Shown one piece after another: positions 1-10,169 of a DNA stretch of 64,000 nt. A program made the translations under genes and the position numbers. The number at the start of each line of letters is the position of its first letter. Position 1 is the stretch's first letter. The notes below the pieces were generated by a model. That model was not told the origin of the DNA. It saw only the letters and a list, made by a program, of their open reading frames with translations, and searched no databases. Source of the DNA: Coprinellus micaceus. Its lineage: Eukaryota; Basidiomycota; Agaricomycetes; Agaricales; Psathyrellaceae. The stretch lies in assembly GCA_951394405.1 (NCBI GenBank), contig OX596339.1, positions 1,860,001 through 1,924,000 of the forward strand, written 5' to 3'.

Positions 1-654
1 AAAGGTCGCGTATCGCGTGAGCAACGGGGTCGACCCAGGTCCATCGTTCCACGTACGGTTGAAGGTGTTGTCTTCAGGGAACGTAGCTGTAGCGCTAACC
101 TCAGGGTCCTTCACGAACGTCTCGTCTGCTGTAGCTGCAATTCGGGATCTTAGAATGAGCACTCCATGACATCGTGGTGATTAACCCTGGTCGTACCGGA
201 GGCAACGGCAGAGAATAGCGACGCCAGCGAGAGGCCTGCACTGAAAAACGCAGAAAAACGCATTTCGACCTATAAACCAACCGAAAGGGTACCAAAGGGT
301 GAGAGGAGAGAGAGAATTCGGTGACACAAGACAAAGTCACAAAGCTGCCACGTCCTCCCCCGTCGAGCCCTCCACGTGACCGCTTAGAGGCGGGCCGCTT
401 AGCCGCCGGCGCTTGTCACGCACTGGCATTGGCAAGTGTCGAAACGAGCTGCACGAAAGTCAGCGAATCCTGCACCTTGGCAGGCGAGAATTGTCCGTGC
501 TGAATGAAAGCGTGGATATATCATAGAAAACGTAATGGAGGCGGATTATGTATACCGTGAAGGCGGGATAAATGGAATTATAATACAGCAGGGCGCCCTG
601 CAAATCCCGAAGCGAAGGCAGCGTGTGGCGAATAAATCACCAAAAGAACATGAT
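1..654. other. Left edge, no gene seen
   Basis: No reading frame here has recognisable domains or a splice pattern. The stretch from about 500 to 654 is the likely 3' flank of the SWD2-type gene that ends at 655 on the minus strand. The short open frames overlap on both strands and look like chance. Confidence 0.6.
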
Positions 655-2018
655 CTACACCAGCTTTTGCCGTTTGAGCAAGTCTTTCGAAATATCCTCT
701 GCATCCCCGGCTGTGTCAGGGAGCCAAAACGCCTACAAAGATGATGAGGAAAATGAACAAGTCGGCTAAGAAGGCCGCTCACCAGTTCATGTCCCGCTGA
801 CGCCAGCATTCCATATCGAGGGTTGAATCTCACACAACGTGCTGGACCCTTGTGCCCTTCAAGCGTCGAAATGGGACGAATTACTCGAATAGCCTTGGGG
901 TTGGGGTCTGGTGGCGTCTGGCTGAGATTTTGTACGTCCCAAACATAGATATTCCCGTCGAGACTGCCCCCCAGAACGTATTTGCTGTCTGGCGTCCATG
1001 ACACTTCTTCTCCGCTAATGCCTTTCACTGCCTCGATACTGGGAGGGGCGTTCATCCCTCTCCTCTCCAATCCCACATGTCCCTCCAATTTACCTAAAAT
1101 AGTGCCCTCAAATGAGTCGACGATGTAATGAGCACTGCCAGAACAGCCGACGAGGATGTAGGCGCCATTGGTTGAGAACGACAGGGAAGTCATGAAGATC
1201 GCCCTTGGTGGGTAGGTGATTGCAGCTAAGCTGGGGTCGTCCAAGACGATGGTCAGGAATGGGCGCTTGTCATATGCCGTGGAGTCGTATAGCATTATGC
1301 GTTGATAGGTGTTAACGCCGACCGCGAAGACCATTCCTCCCGGTTCGTAGGCAACTATTGGCCCTGGGGTTGGCAGAGCGAGAAGACCACGGCAGGCAGG
1401 TGTCCGAAGGTCCCAGAGGCGGACCGTTCTGTCAAGGGAGCCGGACATAAAGCCGTCATCGACTGGAGAAACCTCCAGAGAAACGACGCGTCCCTTGTGG
1501 CCCCTGAAGTATTGGAGGTATTTGTTGTCGTGAAGGGAGTGGTATCGAATGGTGTCGTCTTCTTTCGTGGAAGCGTACACGATGGCAGAGCTCTTATGAG
1601 TAAACCTCGGGAGATCTACACCGTATTTCTTCGAATATAACGGCTTCGTTGCCCTATAAATCGGCCATTAGTTAGACGAAGCCGGATGCACGAGGAAAGA
1701 ACTTGCTTGCCCGTTTTGCAGTTGTACAGTCGGAAGGTCTCGTCCTCCGCCCCGGTAATGACACACTCGCCCTTGTCGTCGAAGCTCATCCCAGTGATCT
1801 GCTTCGGCCCATGATTCGACGGTCGTGCTGTTGGCGTTGGTGGCGGTCCAGCTTCAACCGCATTTTTGAACACCTTCGCAGGCTTGAACTTGCACTGTGA
1901 AGTCGTTAATACGGACTTGTCGAACACGGGAGTCGTGACTTGCAATTATTGTGTTGTTGAGCGTAAATGTAGGAGTAGCATTGGCATTGCTGGGGCCTGC
2001 GACGGGAGTTGGGGCCAT
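655..2018 (-). CDS. SWD2: SWD2/WDR82-type WD40 protein (COMPASS and cleavage/polyadenylation factor)
   Basis: WD40 beta-propeller of the Swd2/WDR82 family, a subunit shared by the Set1/COMPASS H3K4 methyltransferase and, in yeast, the 3'-end processing factor CPF; it acts in the nucleus. Exons on the minus strand are 2018-1944, 1894-1707, 1653-783 and 732-655, giving 403 residues. The family landmarks are all present: an N-terminal KFKPAKVF strand, LYSKKYGVDLPRFTHKS, DDTIRYHSLHDNKYLQYF, GHKGRVVSLEVSPVDDGFMS, SGSLDRTVRLWDLR, then the late blade SWTPDSKYVLGGSLDGNIYVW and the AFWLP end. The start at 2018 is the only ATG that feeds the frame. Introns 1 and 2 appear to be GC-AG introns (donors GCAAGT at 1943 and 1706), because no GT donor restores frame. 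It is head to head with RPB5, 110 bp away. Family assignment is firm; the first 25 residues are less certain. Confidence 0.9.
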
Positions 2019-2128
2019 CGAGGTCAAGGATAGAGTCGGTGTGAGCAATGCGCGCAGTCATCAACGCCCAATTCCATTCAGCGGAGTTTCAAACAAGCTC
2101 TCCTCCTCCCGCCTCCCCACAACCCAAA
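2019..2128. promoter_or_regulatory. Shared 110-bp divergent promoter SWD2/RPB5
   Basis: Only 110 bp separate the two start codons (2018 on minus, 2129 on plus), so the promoters of both transcription-related genes must overlap. No clear TATA box is visible. This is inferred from geometry. Confidence 0.6.
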
Positions 2129-3031
2129 ATGTCAGAGGAAAGCCACGAGAGTGCAAAGCTTTGGAAGGTCAACAGGACCATTCACGAACTTGTCAAGGAT
2201 CGGGTTAGGCTGCTTCAAATCGCGCGTGGGGGGTCGAGGAGCTTATGGAATGCATTTACAGGGCTACCGGGTCTCTGACGAGGAAATCAACATGGATTTG
2301 GCGCGGTTCAGGGAACTGTATTCAAACCAATCCGCTACAGTAGAGTGCGTAAAATGTATTCTGTATGCGAGGATATGCTCAGACATCAAGCAGTCGCAAT
2401 CAGCTGAACTTCTACACAAACCATCGGGTAGACAACTCGGACCAAATTTTTGTATTCTTTTCGGAGGAGAAGAGCGTCGGCGTGAAAACGATGAGAAAGT
2501 ACGATTAAATTCTTTCCAAAGAAGTCATTGCGCTGATGTAGGGGATTCAAGATTACTGAGCATCCTAGAGGAGAAATCAATACAGCGGGGAATCATTGTC
2601 TTTCCAGGCAACATGACACCTTCCGCCAGAAAAGTATCTGCAGACACGCCATTCGCGTATTGGTGTCTATATCTCATACTTTTTTCATAGGTAATCGTCG
2701 CTATGGCAGCCCAATTTCGCCTAGAGGAGTTCTCAGAGGCCGACCTTCTGGTCAACATCACCCACCACACCCTCGTTCCTCGACACGAAGTGCTATCTGC
2801 TGAGGAGAAGAAAACTTTGCTGGAGAAATAGTACGTAACCGTTTTCATCGGTACTTGTCCTTGGCTGACCCCAATGCCTATTCCAGCCGTCTAAAGGAAA
2901 CTCAATTGCCTCGAATCCAAATGGCCGACCCTGTTGCTCGGTACTATGGTCTCCGCCGAGGTCAAGTCGTCAAAATTATTCGTCCCAGTGAAACCAGCGG
3001 GCGGTATGCCAGTTACCGGATATGCTTCTAA
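2129..3031 (+). CDS. RPB5: RNA polymerase I/II/III shared subunit RPABC1 (Rpb5)
   Basis: Common subunit of the three nuclear RNA polymerases, located in the lower jaw. Exons are 2129-2203, 2262-2344, 2391-2498, 2552-2633, 2691-2830 and 2887-3031. The N-terminal jaw domain begins with [25 protein letters not shown]; the middle carries VGVKTMRK and the highly conserved [15 protein letters not shown]; the C-terminal assembly domain carries [31 protein letters not shown] and [20 protein letters not shown], ending RICF. Exon joins were fixed by matching the spacing of the yeast and fission-yeast proteins; intron 3 (2499-2551) was chosen because it gives exactly the family spacing between VKTMR and the GIIVFP strand. 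It has the usual length for the family, nothing is missing, and identity is near certain. Confidence 0.95.
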
Positions 3032-5768
3032 GGCATTCGTTTTGTATTCCCGTGGTTTCAACGCATCTTAGACCGTCTTAATGGTTCCTGTATAACATCT
3101 CATTGCAAGCAGATCCCTGCACCTCATCCTCTCCTCACCTTCAATACTCTACCCCAGCAAGAGGCAGCGTCAGGTGCCGCACTCTAGCCCCCGGAGGACT
3201 CTCTGCACAACCCGAGGTTTCCATGGACCTGGGCCAGGAACCTCTTCCTTTCACTTCGAAAAGCATGAACTGACCCTCTAGTTCTGATAATCATTCCAGT
3301 TTCCCAAAGTTCATGATCATCACAGGCAGCTATCCCTCGATCTCGGTGTGCGTTCCCCTTCTCTTCTGCTTGGCGCTCATTCAACGTGAGTGCCTACCCG
3401 ACTCTTTCGCTCGTTCCTTAATGTCGTTTGAATAGGATTGCTACGAGTGATAACGCCGAAAGGAGCGTTTGTCGTAACCACGTTCGGCCTCGTAATGAAG
3501 CCCATACTGTCGTCCTGGAGTGCAAGCAAGCCACCACCGGCGCCTCCTTCCCTCACCGAACCCTGTCCTGCATATGACCCACCTCCATCCCCGCTCACAT
3601 CTTAAGGGAGATCTCCATCCCATATCCTCCGGGTTCTTTGCTTCATTTGACACCCTTATACTTGGAGATGGTAGCGAATGAATACCCAGCATGCTCTATT
3701 CTCTCGAGTTTGTAAGGAATCTTCGCGACCAGGACCGATTTGCAGCCCAGCTTCCGGTTGCTTCACTGATGCGACTCGGCTCTCAGAGTGGAGAATCTCA
3801 TTCCAAATGTGTTCTAGACAAGCATCTCGCACCGACCGAAGCCGGTCCAGCACTCTGGAGCTGCCGTGCCATATCTCACAAGATCTGGCAAATTTGCTTT
3901 CTCCGCGGGGTGGCTACAAGTTACGACACACTCAATCGGTATACTCTTTAGCCTTTTATTCCTCAACAGAGCCTGATTCCTCCTCTTCAAATTTCAGCAG
4001 GTCATATCCTGCCATGCACCCGCCGTTCTGTTCCATCTGCCATTGTACCGGTTGTGTTTTTGACGACGGGCCACAGGCGATTTCCCTGAGGTCGGGGATT
4101 CGGGTACACTTTTCATTTTGGTGTGTCAGACGCATAACTTTTATGTTAAATGATAACCACCTGAGAACCGGCTTCGAAGCCGTTGAAGCTCCTGTAATAG
4201 CGGATTGTGACGACAAAGCGCTCGGTGCGTATTCGTGTCACACCTCTGTTCAAGCCGGCGCTGAAAAGTCTCTTTGAACACCGGTTCCTGGCCGCCCACT
4301 TCAACTATGGGTAGCTGACAGGCGAACGAAGTTTCCTATCTCAAATTGGTCGGTATGGTGCGCCGCCACGAGAAAGTCTGCTCCTTTCCGGGTATAGCCC
4401 GCATTATCGGACACCCCAAGCTCTCGAACCCAACCGCTGTACGTCCTACAACCTTGCCGTTGTCAACGACCAGGACCAGGCACCTCCAGGCAATAGCCTC
4501 TTCTCAGCGTGCAGTGAGTGGCGCCACAACGAGTCGGCCGGCCTCATAGCTACTTGGGCGCTCGCGGGGCCCGTCCCAGAAGGTTTGCGCCCCATGAATG
4601 CCGCGGCATTAGGCGTTTAGTCTGCCCCCCGGCACATCCAACCCCTTTCGAGGCGAGTGAGGTATAGGTCTCCCTCATGTCTCCAATTTGTTCGTTTACA
4701 CCCCGAACTAACGTGTTCCAGCGGCCAGTGGTACCGTCCCCATCGCATTGTTTTCAAACTTTCGATGTCCTCGCTAATGGTGCACGTTCAGTAACGGCGT
4801 CCTTGGATCACCCTCCAGAATTCGACTTAGCATTATGGCACCCTCGGGCTCGCGACCGCACCTGGAGCGACTGGATACCCTCAACCCCAATTGAGATCTT
4901 GTCACCGTCCCTCCTCACTGGGAGGCCAGTAGTCTCTTTTCAAACCCCAACCGTGAAGGACTGGCTGCGGTTGTAAGCGGACCGAGATCTTTTTGAGGTC
5001 AGGAGCTTTCAAGCCGTCGAAGAAAGGGTTTGTGTCCCTCCTTTCTACTTTTGAACCCTTCACTAACAACACGGGTACCATCTGCAGAATGTGAATGCGC
5101 CATAATCCAAGGGGATGAACATCAGCCGCGACCGGCTTAAATGCGCTCGCATCACACAGCGCGCCCGCACTGTCCTGTCGATAGACGCCTATTTTACTGA
5201 GGGTCGTCGACGATCGAGAGATAAGATTTCCCTCCATTGCTGTAGGCCGGGAATCCCCTGACTGGAAGCCGTCAGAAGCAGCTTCAGGGTCTTTCAACTG
5301 ATTCCAACGACACAACCCGTTTCCTGCATGGGAACACAGGCCCACGTTGCTTACGTCTCGGGATTCACACTCAGTACATCCCTGACTCCGATGTACCCCA
5401 GCTTCTCCCCCTTATTCCCCATTTAATTCCAGAGGAGGGGGCTGTTGATGCCGTCGAATCCCTTCCAAGGATCAGGTCGACCGGCTTGTGGCTTGGGCGC
5501 ACCGATTCTATTCCTAGCATTGAGCACTGACACCTTTACTTTTAGGGCGATAAATCTGGAGATTGGGTTATGCGTGAGTTACAGATGAGATCGGGATTCT
5601 GGCCAATGGATCTCGCCCGTATGCGCATGCAGAGACACTTTGGGTCCTCCTCATTGTCCTAGAATCCTGTATATAAGGCAGCAAGATTTGAATGGGCTCC
5701 TCAACGCCCCACATTTCTCATCGACAATCACATTTCTACCTCGCACCACAACATTCCCAGTCTCCACG
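3032..5768. other. 2.7-kb stretch without a recognisable gene
   Basis: The RPB5 3' flank is followed by about 2.6 kb with only short, overlapping open frames on both strands. The longest is 199 codons at 3678-4277 (+), which has no recognisable domain, signal peptide or splice-supported extension. No long repeat or transposon core motif was seen. The terpene synthase promoter occupies the right end. Confidence 0.5.
5670..5677 (+). promoter_or_regulatory. TATA box upstream of the terpene synthase
   Basis: TATATAAG lies 92-99 bp before the start codon at 5769, a typical position for a regulated fungal promoter. Its use is inferred. Confidence 0.5.
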
Positions 5769-7057
5769 ATGTATCCTTCAACAAGCCAATTCACTCTTCC
5801 TGATATTCTCTCCATCTGCCCTCTCAAAGACGACAGTAACCCCTGGTACAAGGAAGCAGCTACAGAGTCCCGAGCTTGGGTTAACAGCTACAACATTTTC
5901 ACCGACCGAAAGCGGGCGTTCTTCATCCAGGGATCGAACGAACTCCTTTGCTCTCACGTCTACTGTTACGCTGGGTACGAGCAATTCCGAACCACATGCG
6001 ACTTTGTGAGTATCGCCGTGGTCGAGCGCGCTTAGCCTTACTCACTGTTCCACTTCGCAGGTCAACCTTCTCTTTGTCCTCGACGAGATTAGTGATGACC
6101 AAAACGGTGCAGACGCTCGGGCAACAGGCCAAGTCTTCGCAAATGCCATGAAGTATCCGGACTGGGACGACGGGTCCATCCTGGCCAAAATGACAAAAGA
6201 GTGCGTAGCTGGATTTGCTGTACCTGACCGCTGTCACCCACCAATCAACAGATTTCGCGAACGCTTCGTGCGCCTAGCAGGTCCCAACACTGTTCGACGC
6301 TTCGCGGCCTTGAGCGAGGAGTACACTGAGTGTGTGGCGCAGGAAGCGGAGCTCAGGGAGCGCGGCGAAGTCCTTTCCCTCGACGAGTTCATCCCTCTGC
6401 GAAGAAACAACAGCGCGGTGCTTCTATGCTACTCATTGGTGGAGTACATCCTCGGCATTGATCTTCCAGACAATGTCTTCGAGGACGAGGACTTCGCCGA
6501 TGCGTACTGGGCTGCGACCGACTTCGTCTGCTGGTCAAACGTACGTTTTGCGATCGCCCACTCGACTCGATCCTGCCGTACCTAACCACCACCCGTGCAG
6601 GACGTTTACTCTTACGACATGGAACAGTCGAAAGGCCTCACGGGGAACAACGTCGTCACTGTTCTGATGCAAGAAAACGGACTTACTCTCCAAGAAGCTT
6701 CAGAGTACGTTGGTCGGGAGTGCCAGGCACAAATGCAAGAATACCTCAGCGCCAGGTCGCGGCTATCCTCGTCGAACGGTCTATCGCAAGACGCCTTGCG
6801 GTACATCGATGCGCTTGGCTCCTGGATGGTCGGGAATCTTGTGTAAGTGTTTTCAGATTTCCGTAGCTTTACTCAAGTCACTCACTGCGTTCCTTCCCTT
6901 CGATAGATGGAGTTTCCAGACGACGCGGTACTTCGGTGCAGATCACCTGCGAGTCAAAGAGACTCGCGTTGTCTACCTGCGGCCCTCTGACAGGATTCTC
7001 GAAGTCGTATTATATAGCAGTGATTCGAGTGATTCTGGGTCTGACAGCGAGTGTTAG
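5769..7057 (+). CDS. Class I sesquiterpene synthase (basidiomycete type)
   Basis: Predicted to cyclise farnesyl diphosphate to a sesquiterpene hydrocarbon in the cytosol. Exons are 5769-6005, 6061-6200, 6252-6540, 6601-6842 and 6907-7057, giving 352 residues, the normal size for mushroom terpene cyclases. The Asp-rich metal motif is DEISD (residues 87-91, in [11 protein letters not shown]). The second metal motif, NDVYSYDME at 222-230, fits N-D-x-x-S-x-x-x-E exactly and is followed by the usual QSKG; the codons for its Asn and Asp lie either side of intron 3. The Arg-Tyr pair near the C-terminus (TTRYFG) is present. All residues needed for diphosphate ionisation are therefore intact. The tail is Ser/Asp-rich. 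The product cannot be read from sequence. No P450 or other tailoring enzyme lies nearby, but the next gene (-) contains a mevalonate kinase. Confidence 0.93.
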
Positions 7058-7936
7058 GGATCGACGGGAATTGCCAGTGGGTACGCACTCTAGCACACTC
7101 TTGTTTAACCGTATATATACTTTTTCATGTCTCGATATGTCCTTAGTGTAGTACGCATGCTTCCTATCGCTCCTCTGAGCCCGTCCAGTACCATTGACTT
7201 TTGGTTTGCGTTCAACCTTGTATTGTGTTCCTGAATTCGTGGAATACCCTGGCAGGCAATCTGGAACGCGCTCCTTGTCCTCAAACCTACCCCATTCTCC
7301 ATCATAGTAGACAAGTGTAATTATATTCCCTGCCGTCAGATATGCATTTTCTATAGATTCTGTCGCTCAGTGATCGAGTCGCGTCGGATAGAGATAAGCT
7401 TGCAGATCCTGCACCTTCGAAGGATGGACCTCATTAGATCTGAGCGCCCCGATCACTAATTGACGTAACTCATGCGCGCGAGAAATGCGTGGTGATCCCG
7501 AGGGTGCTTGGACAGACGAGGGTAGACCGAGTAGGGTTGGGCCGAAACGACTCTAGAGTGAGTGGATTCAATGTTGGGTTTCAGGGGTTTGGTAAGACGC
7601 TTCCTCCCCGAGGACGCGGACATTTGATGAATGCACCTCGTCTTGACGAGTTCATGAGCGAAAGGCAAGGAACAGGGTATGGTCGATCCCTCTCCGAACC
7701 ACAGAAGTAAGGGAATACTTTATAGCATTTTCAGTTCGATGGGGTACCAATACTAGTAAGACTACAAATACAGCACAATTACTACATCCGGCCTCATACT
7801 CATCCGTCCTTCATTCGAAGATTCGATCTCACTATGGGACAGCCTCCACGCGTTCTAATAGGATTCAAAGGATAGCAAGGGAGAAAAAAAAAAGCAAGAT
7901 CAAAGTACAACCGGCACCCCTTTCAAGGCTCGTCAT
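7058..7936. other. Convergent intergenic region
   Basis: 3' flanks of the terpene synthase (+) and the lyase-kinase fusion gene (-). It contains a short A-run near 7887. No gene seen. Confidence 0.5.
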
Positions 7937-10169
7937 TTAGACGTACAGCCAACGCCCGAGACCAGTGGTCCACTCAGGAAGGTCCGTCGTCGCAGTGGCC
8001 TCGAACGTTGGACGCAAGGGATCGAAGCCAGCCTGTGGACTCGCCGCGCCCTCAACGATCTCTGGGTTTGGCGTCTCTGGAGGAGTGACCTGGCCGTCCA
8101 CAGGTACGGCGTGAGGATCAGATCCGCGTCCCCGCGTGGAGGAAGAAGCCCGATGTTCTGGATACGGCGACAAGATCCCAAGCCCGCTTCCACCCACAGA
8201 TGTGAGATATGGCTTGAAGTCCAAGCGGATCAATTCATCAATCAGCATCTCCATCTCCTCGTCTTTGAAGTCTGCACATGCATTGAAGGAAAATAGAAGG
8301 AGGAGAGTCGGTCAGCACACACACAGACGACATAATGCAGCATGCACCAGTGCCAATGGATGTTACGCACCATCGGGAACGAGCGTCACTGCACATCCGC
8401 CTCCTCCCGCGCCTGTCAGCTTGGTGCTGAGCCCGAACATGGTCTTCGTTTTCTCGCGAATGGACTCCAGGGCTGGGTGGGACACGCCGAGTGCGGCCAA
8501 GTGCCCGTGATTCTCTTCAATCAGAGCCTGATATCGTAGAGTCAAGTGTTCAGTTATACCCAACATGGGGGGGCGAAGCAAATGCCTCCAAGGAAAGAAA
8601 CACTCACGTTAAGAGCAGATAACAACGCATCGCGCGGCAACTCGGGATCCGCCAACGCCCTCCTGGCTTCATCACTGATACTCTGAATAGACTTCAAGAT
8701 ACCGTTGACCAGCTCGGGTTCCTTGAAAACGCAAAGTCAGCCGGCCCGGGCAGTGGCCAACACCGCGGTCGGGCTCTCATAGCGTTGCTCAAGCGATTCA
8801 GACGCACATTGGCCTTCTTCTCTCCAACTCCAGCAACCAGCTTCTTGGTATCCCGGGGTATCTTCGAATTAGTCAAGAGGAACTGGAGGGACTTGAATCT
8901 GCAAAAGGCATCTTTAATGAGCTAATGTTCTCGTGCATGGAAGTTCGAAGGCCAGTCCTAGCTCCCATGACCCCCTCCTTTACTCCCAACCACGGATTGA
9001 ACATGGCTCCTTGGCGGCAGCAGCAAGGCGGGTTGAATAACCGGAACTTGCCCAAAAAGAAGACGCACCCCTGAATGCCTTCCATTCCCCCGTCCCTCCC
9101 GAACCCGGCACGCGTATACGCCAACGCACCCCCGAATACAGCCACGCTGTTATCAACACCACTGGGATTTCCGTGCAAGATCTTCTCCGCGACAAAGGCG
9201 TATCGGTTGACTTCTTCAGCGACATCGCGCGGAATGGCGCGGCGTCCTTGGTGACTCGTATGGGTGACATCGGGGGCTGGCAGCGAAGGAAGAGCGAGGC
9301 GTCGGTACACGAGCTGCAGCGCCGCTGCAGCGCACGTAGAGAAGGACGCAGAGGAGCCCAACCCTGCCCCGACCGGCAACGTCGACCGCGCAGTGAAGTT
9401 GAGTGCAGGCCTGGAAGCAGGGATTCAAAGATTCGTTAGTTTCTCCATTCCAATCAGGGTATCCCAAAGGGTACAGCGAGCATAGCCCGCGGGGGGAGAA
9501 TTTGACGGGGTGTAGGATGATGGGGTGAGTTGAGGCGCGTTACGTCGTGGTGGGCACCTCTTCGAGAAGCACAGCATGTAATGTGGGTGAGAAGGGACTT
9601 ACCGCCTATCGCCCCTGGCAAGGGTCATGTACAGATACAAGAACGCAAGCGACGCAGAATGAGCAGTCTTTTTGTCCTGGTCCAACTCTGCGAGAGCAGT
9701 CGCGGTGATAGCTTCAATCAGCCTCTGATCCAATTCCTCAGGGTGCTCTGCGCCGACTGGGGTCGGGGTCGCAGCATCCCAAGGGAGGCTGTTGATGTCC
9801 CATTCGTGATAAAAGTTGCCGAGATCGTTGAAGTGCACGGAAAGCTTATCGTCAGCACGAGGGGAGGTAAGGCCATAGCAGCGAAGATCGACCGAAGCTG
9901 CAATGGCAGTCTAGTGGAGGAGGTAGTTAGCATATAGTGACACTGAATAGCCGGTTGCTTCTCAGGTGAGCGGGTGACGATATCCCTGTGACGCAGGCAC
10001 GGAGGGTCATCCTCGAGGCCTAGCATCTGTGCCTGAATACCCACGCGCGAAGGGGTTCAAAAGAAACCTTCGAGAAGAAGAATAAGAAGTGGAGAACACT
10101 CACGACGCCGTGGACAACCGCGTGCTCTCCGAACAGGATGACCTTCCCAGGGGCACTGACGAACCACTC
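7937..10169 (-). other. ERG12: Mevalonate kinase half (ERG12 type)
   Basis: Residues from about 444 to 913 of the fusion. It phosphorylates mevalonate to mevalonate-5-phosphate, the first phosphorylation towards IPP. All three GHMP motifs are present: APGKVILFGEHAVVHG (449-464), the ATP-binding loop LPVGAGLGSSAS (579-590) and KLTGAGGGGC (786-795). ILHGNPSGVDN, with the catalytic Asp, and TNSKIPRDTKKLVAGV are also kept. Introns here are long for this genome (193, 192 and 170 nt), while those in the lyase half are about 50-60 nt. A poorly conserved loop rich in Pro and Ser precedes the last strand. Confidence 0.92.

Noticed and set aside
1895..1945. SWD2 start at a TTG near 1945
   Set aside because: A non-ATG start is unlikely; a GC-AG intron joins the frame to an ATG exon at 2018 with a correct branch site and acceptor.
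3678..4277. 199-codon plus-strand open frame in the gene-poor stretch
   Set aside because: No domain, no signal peptide, no neighbouring exon in frame, and competing frames on the other strand; looks like chance.
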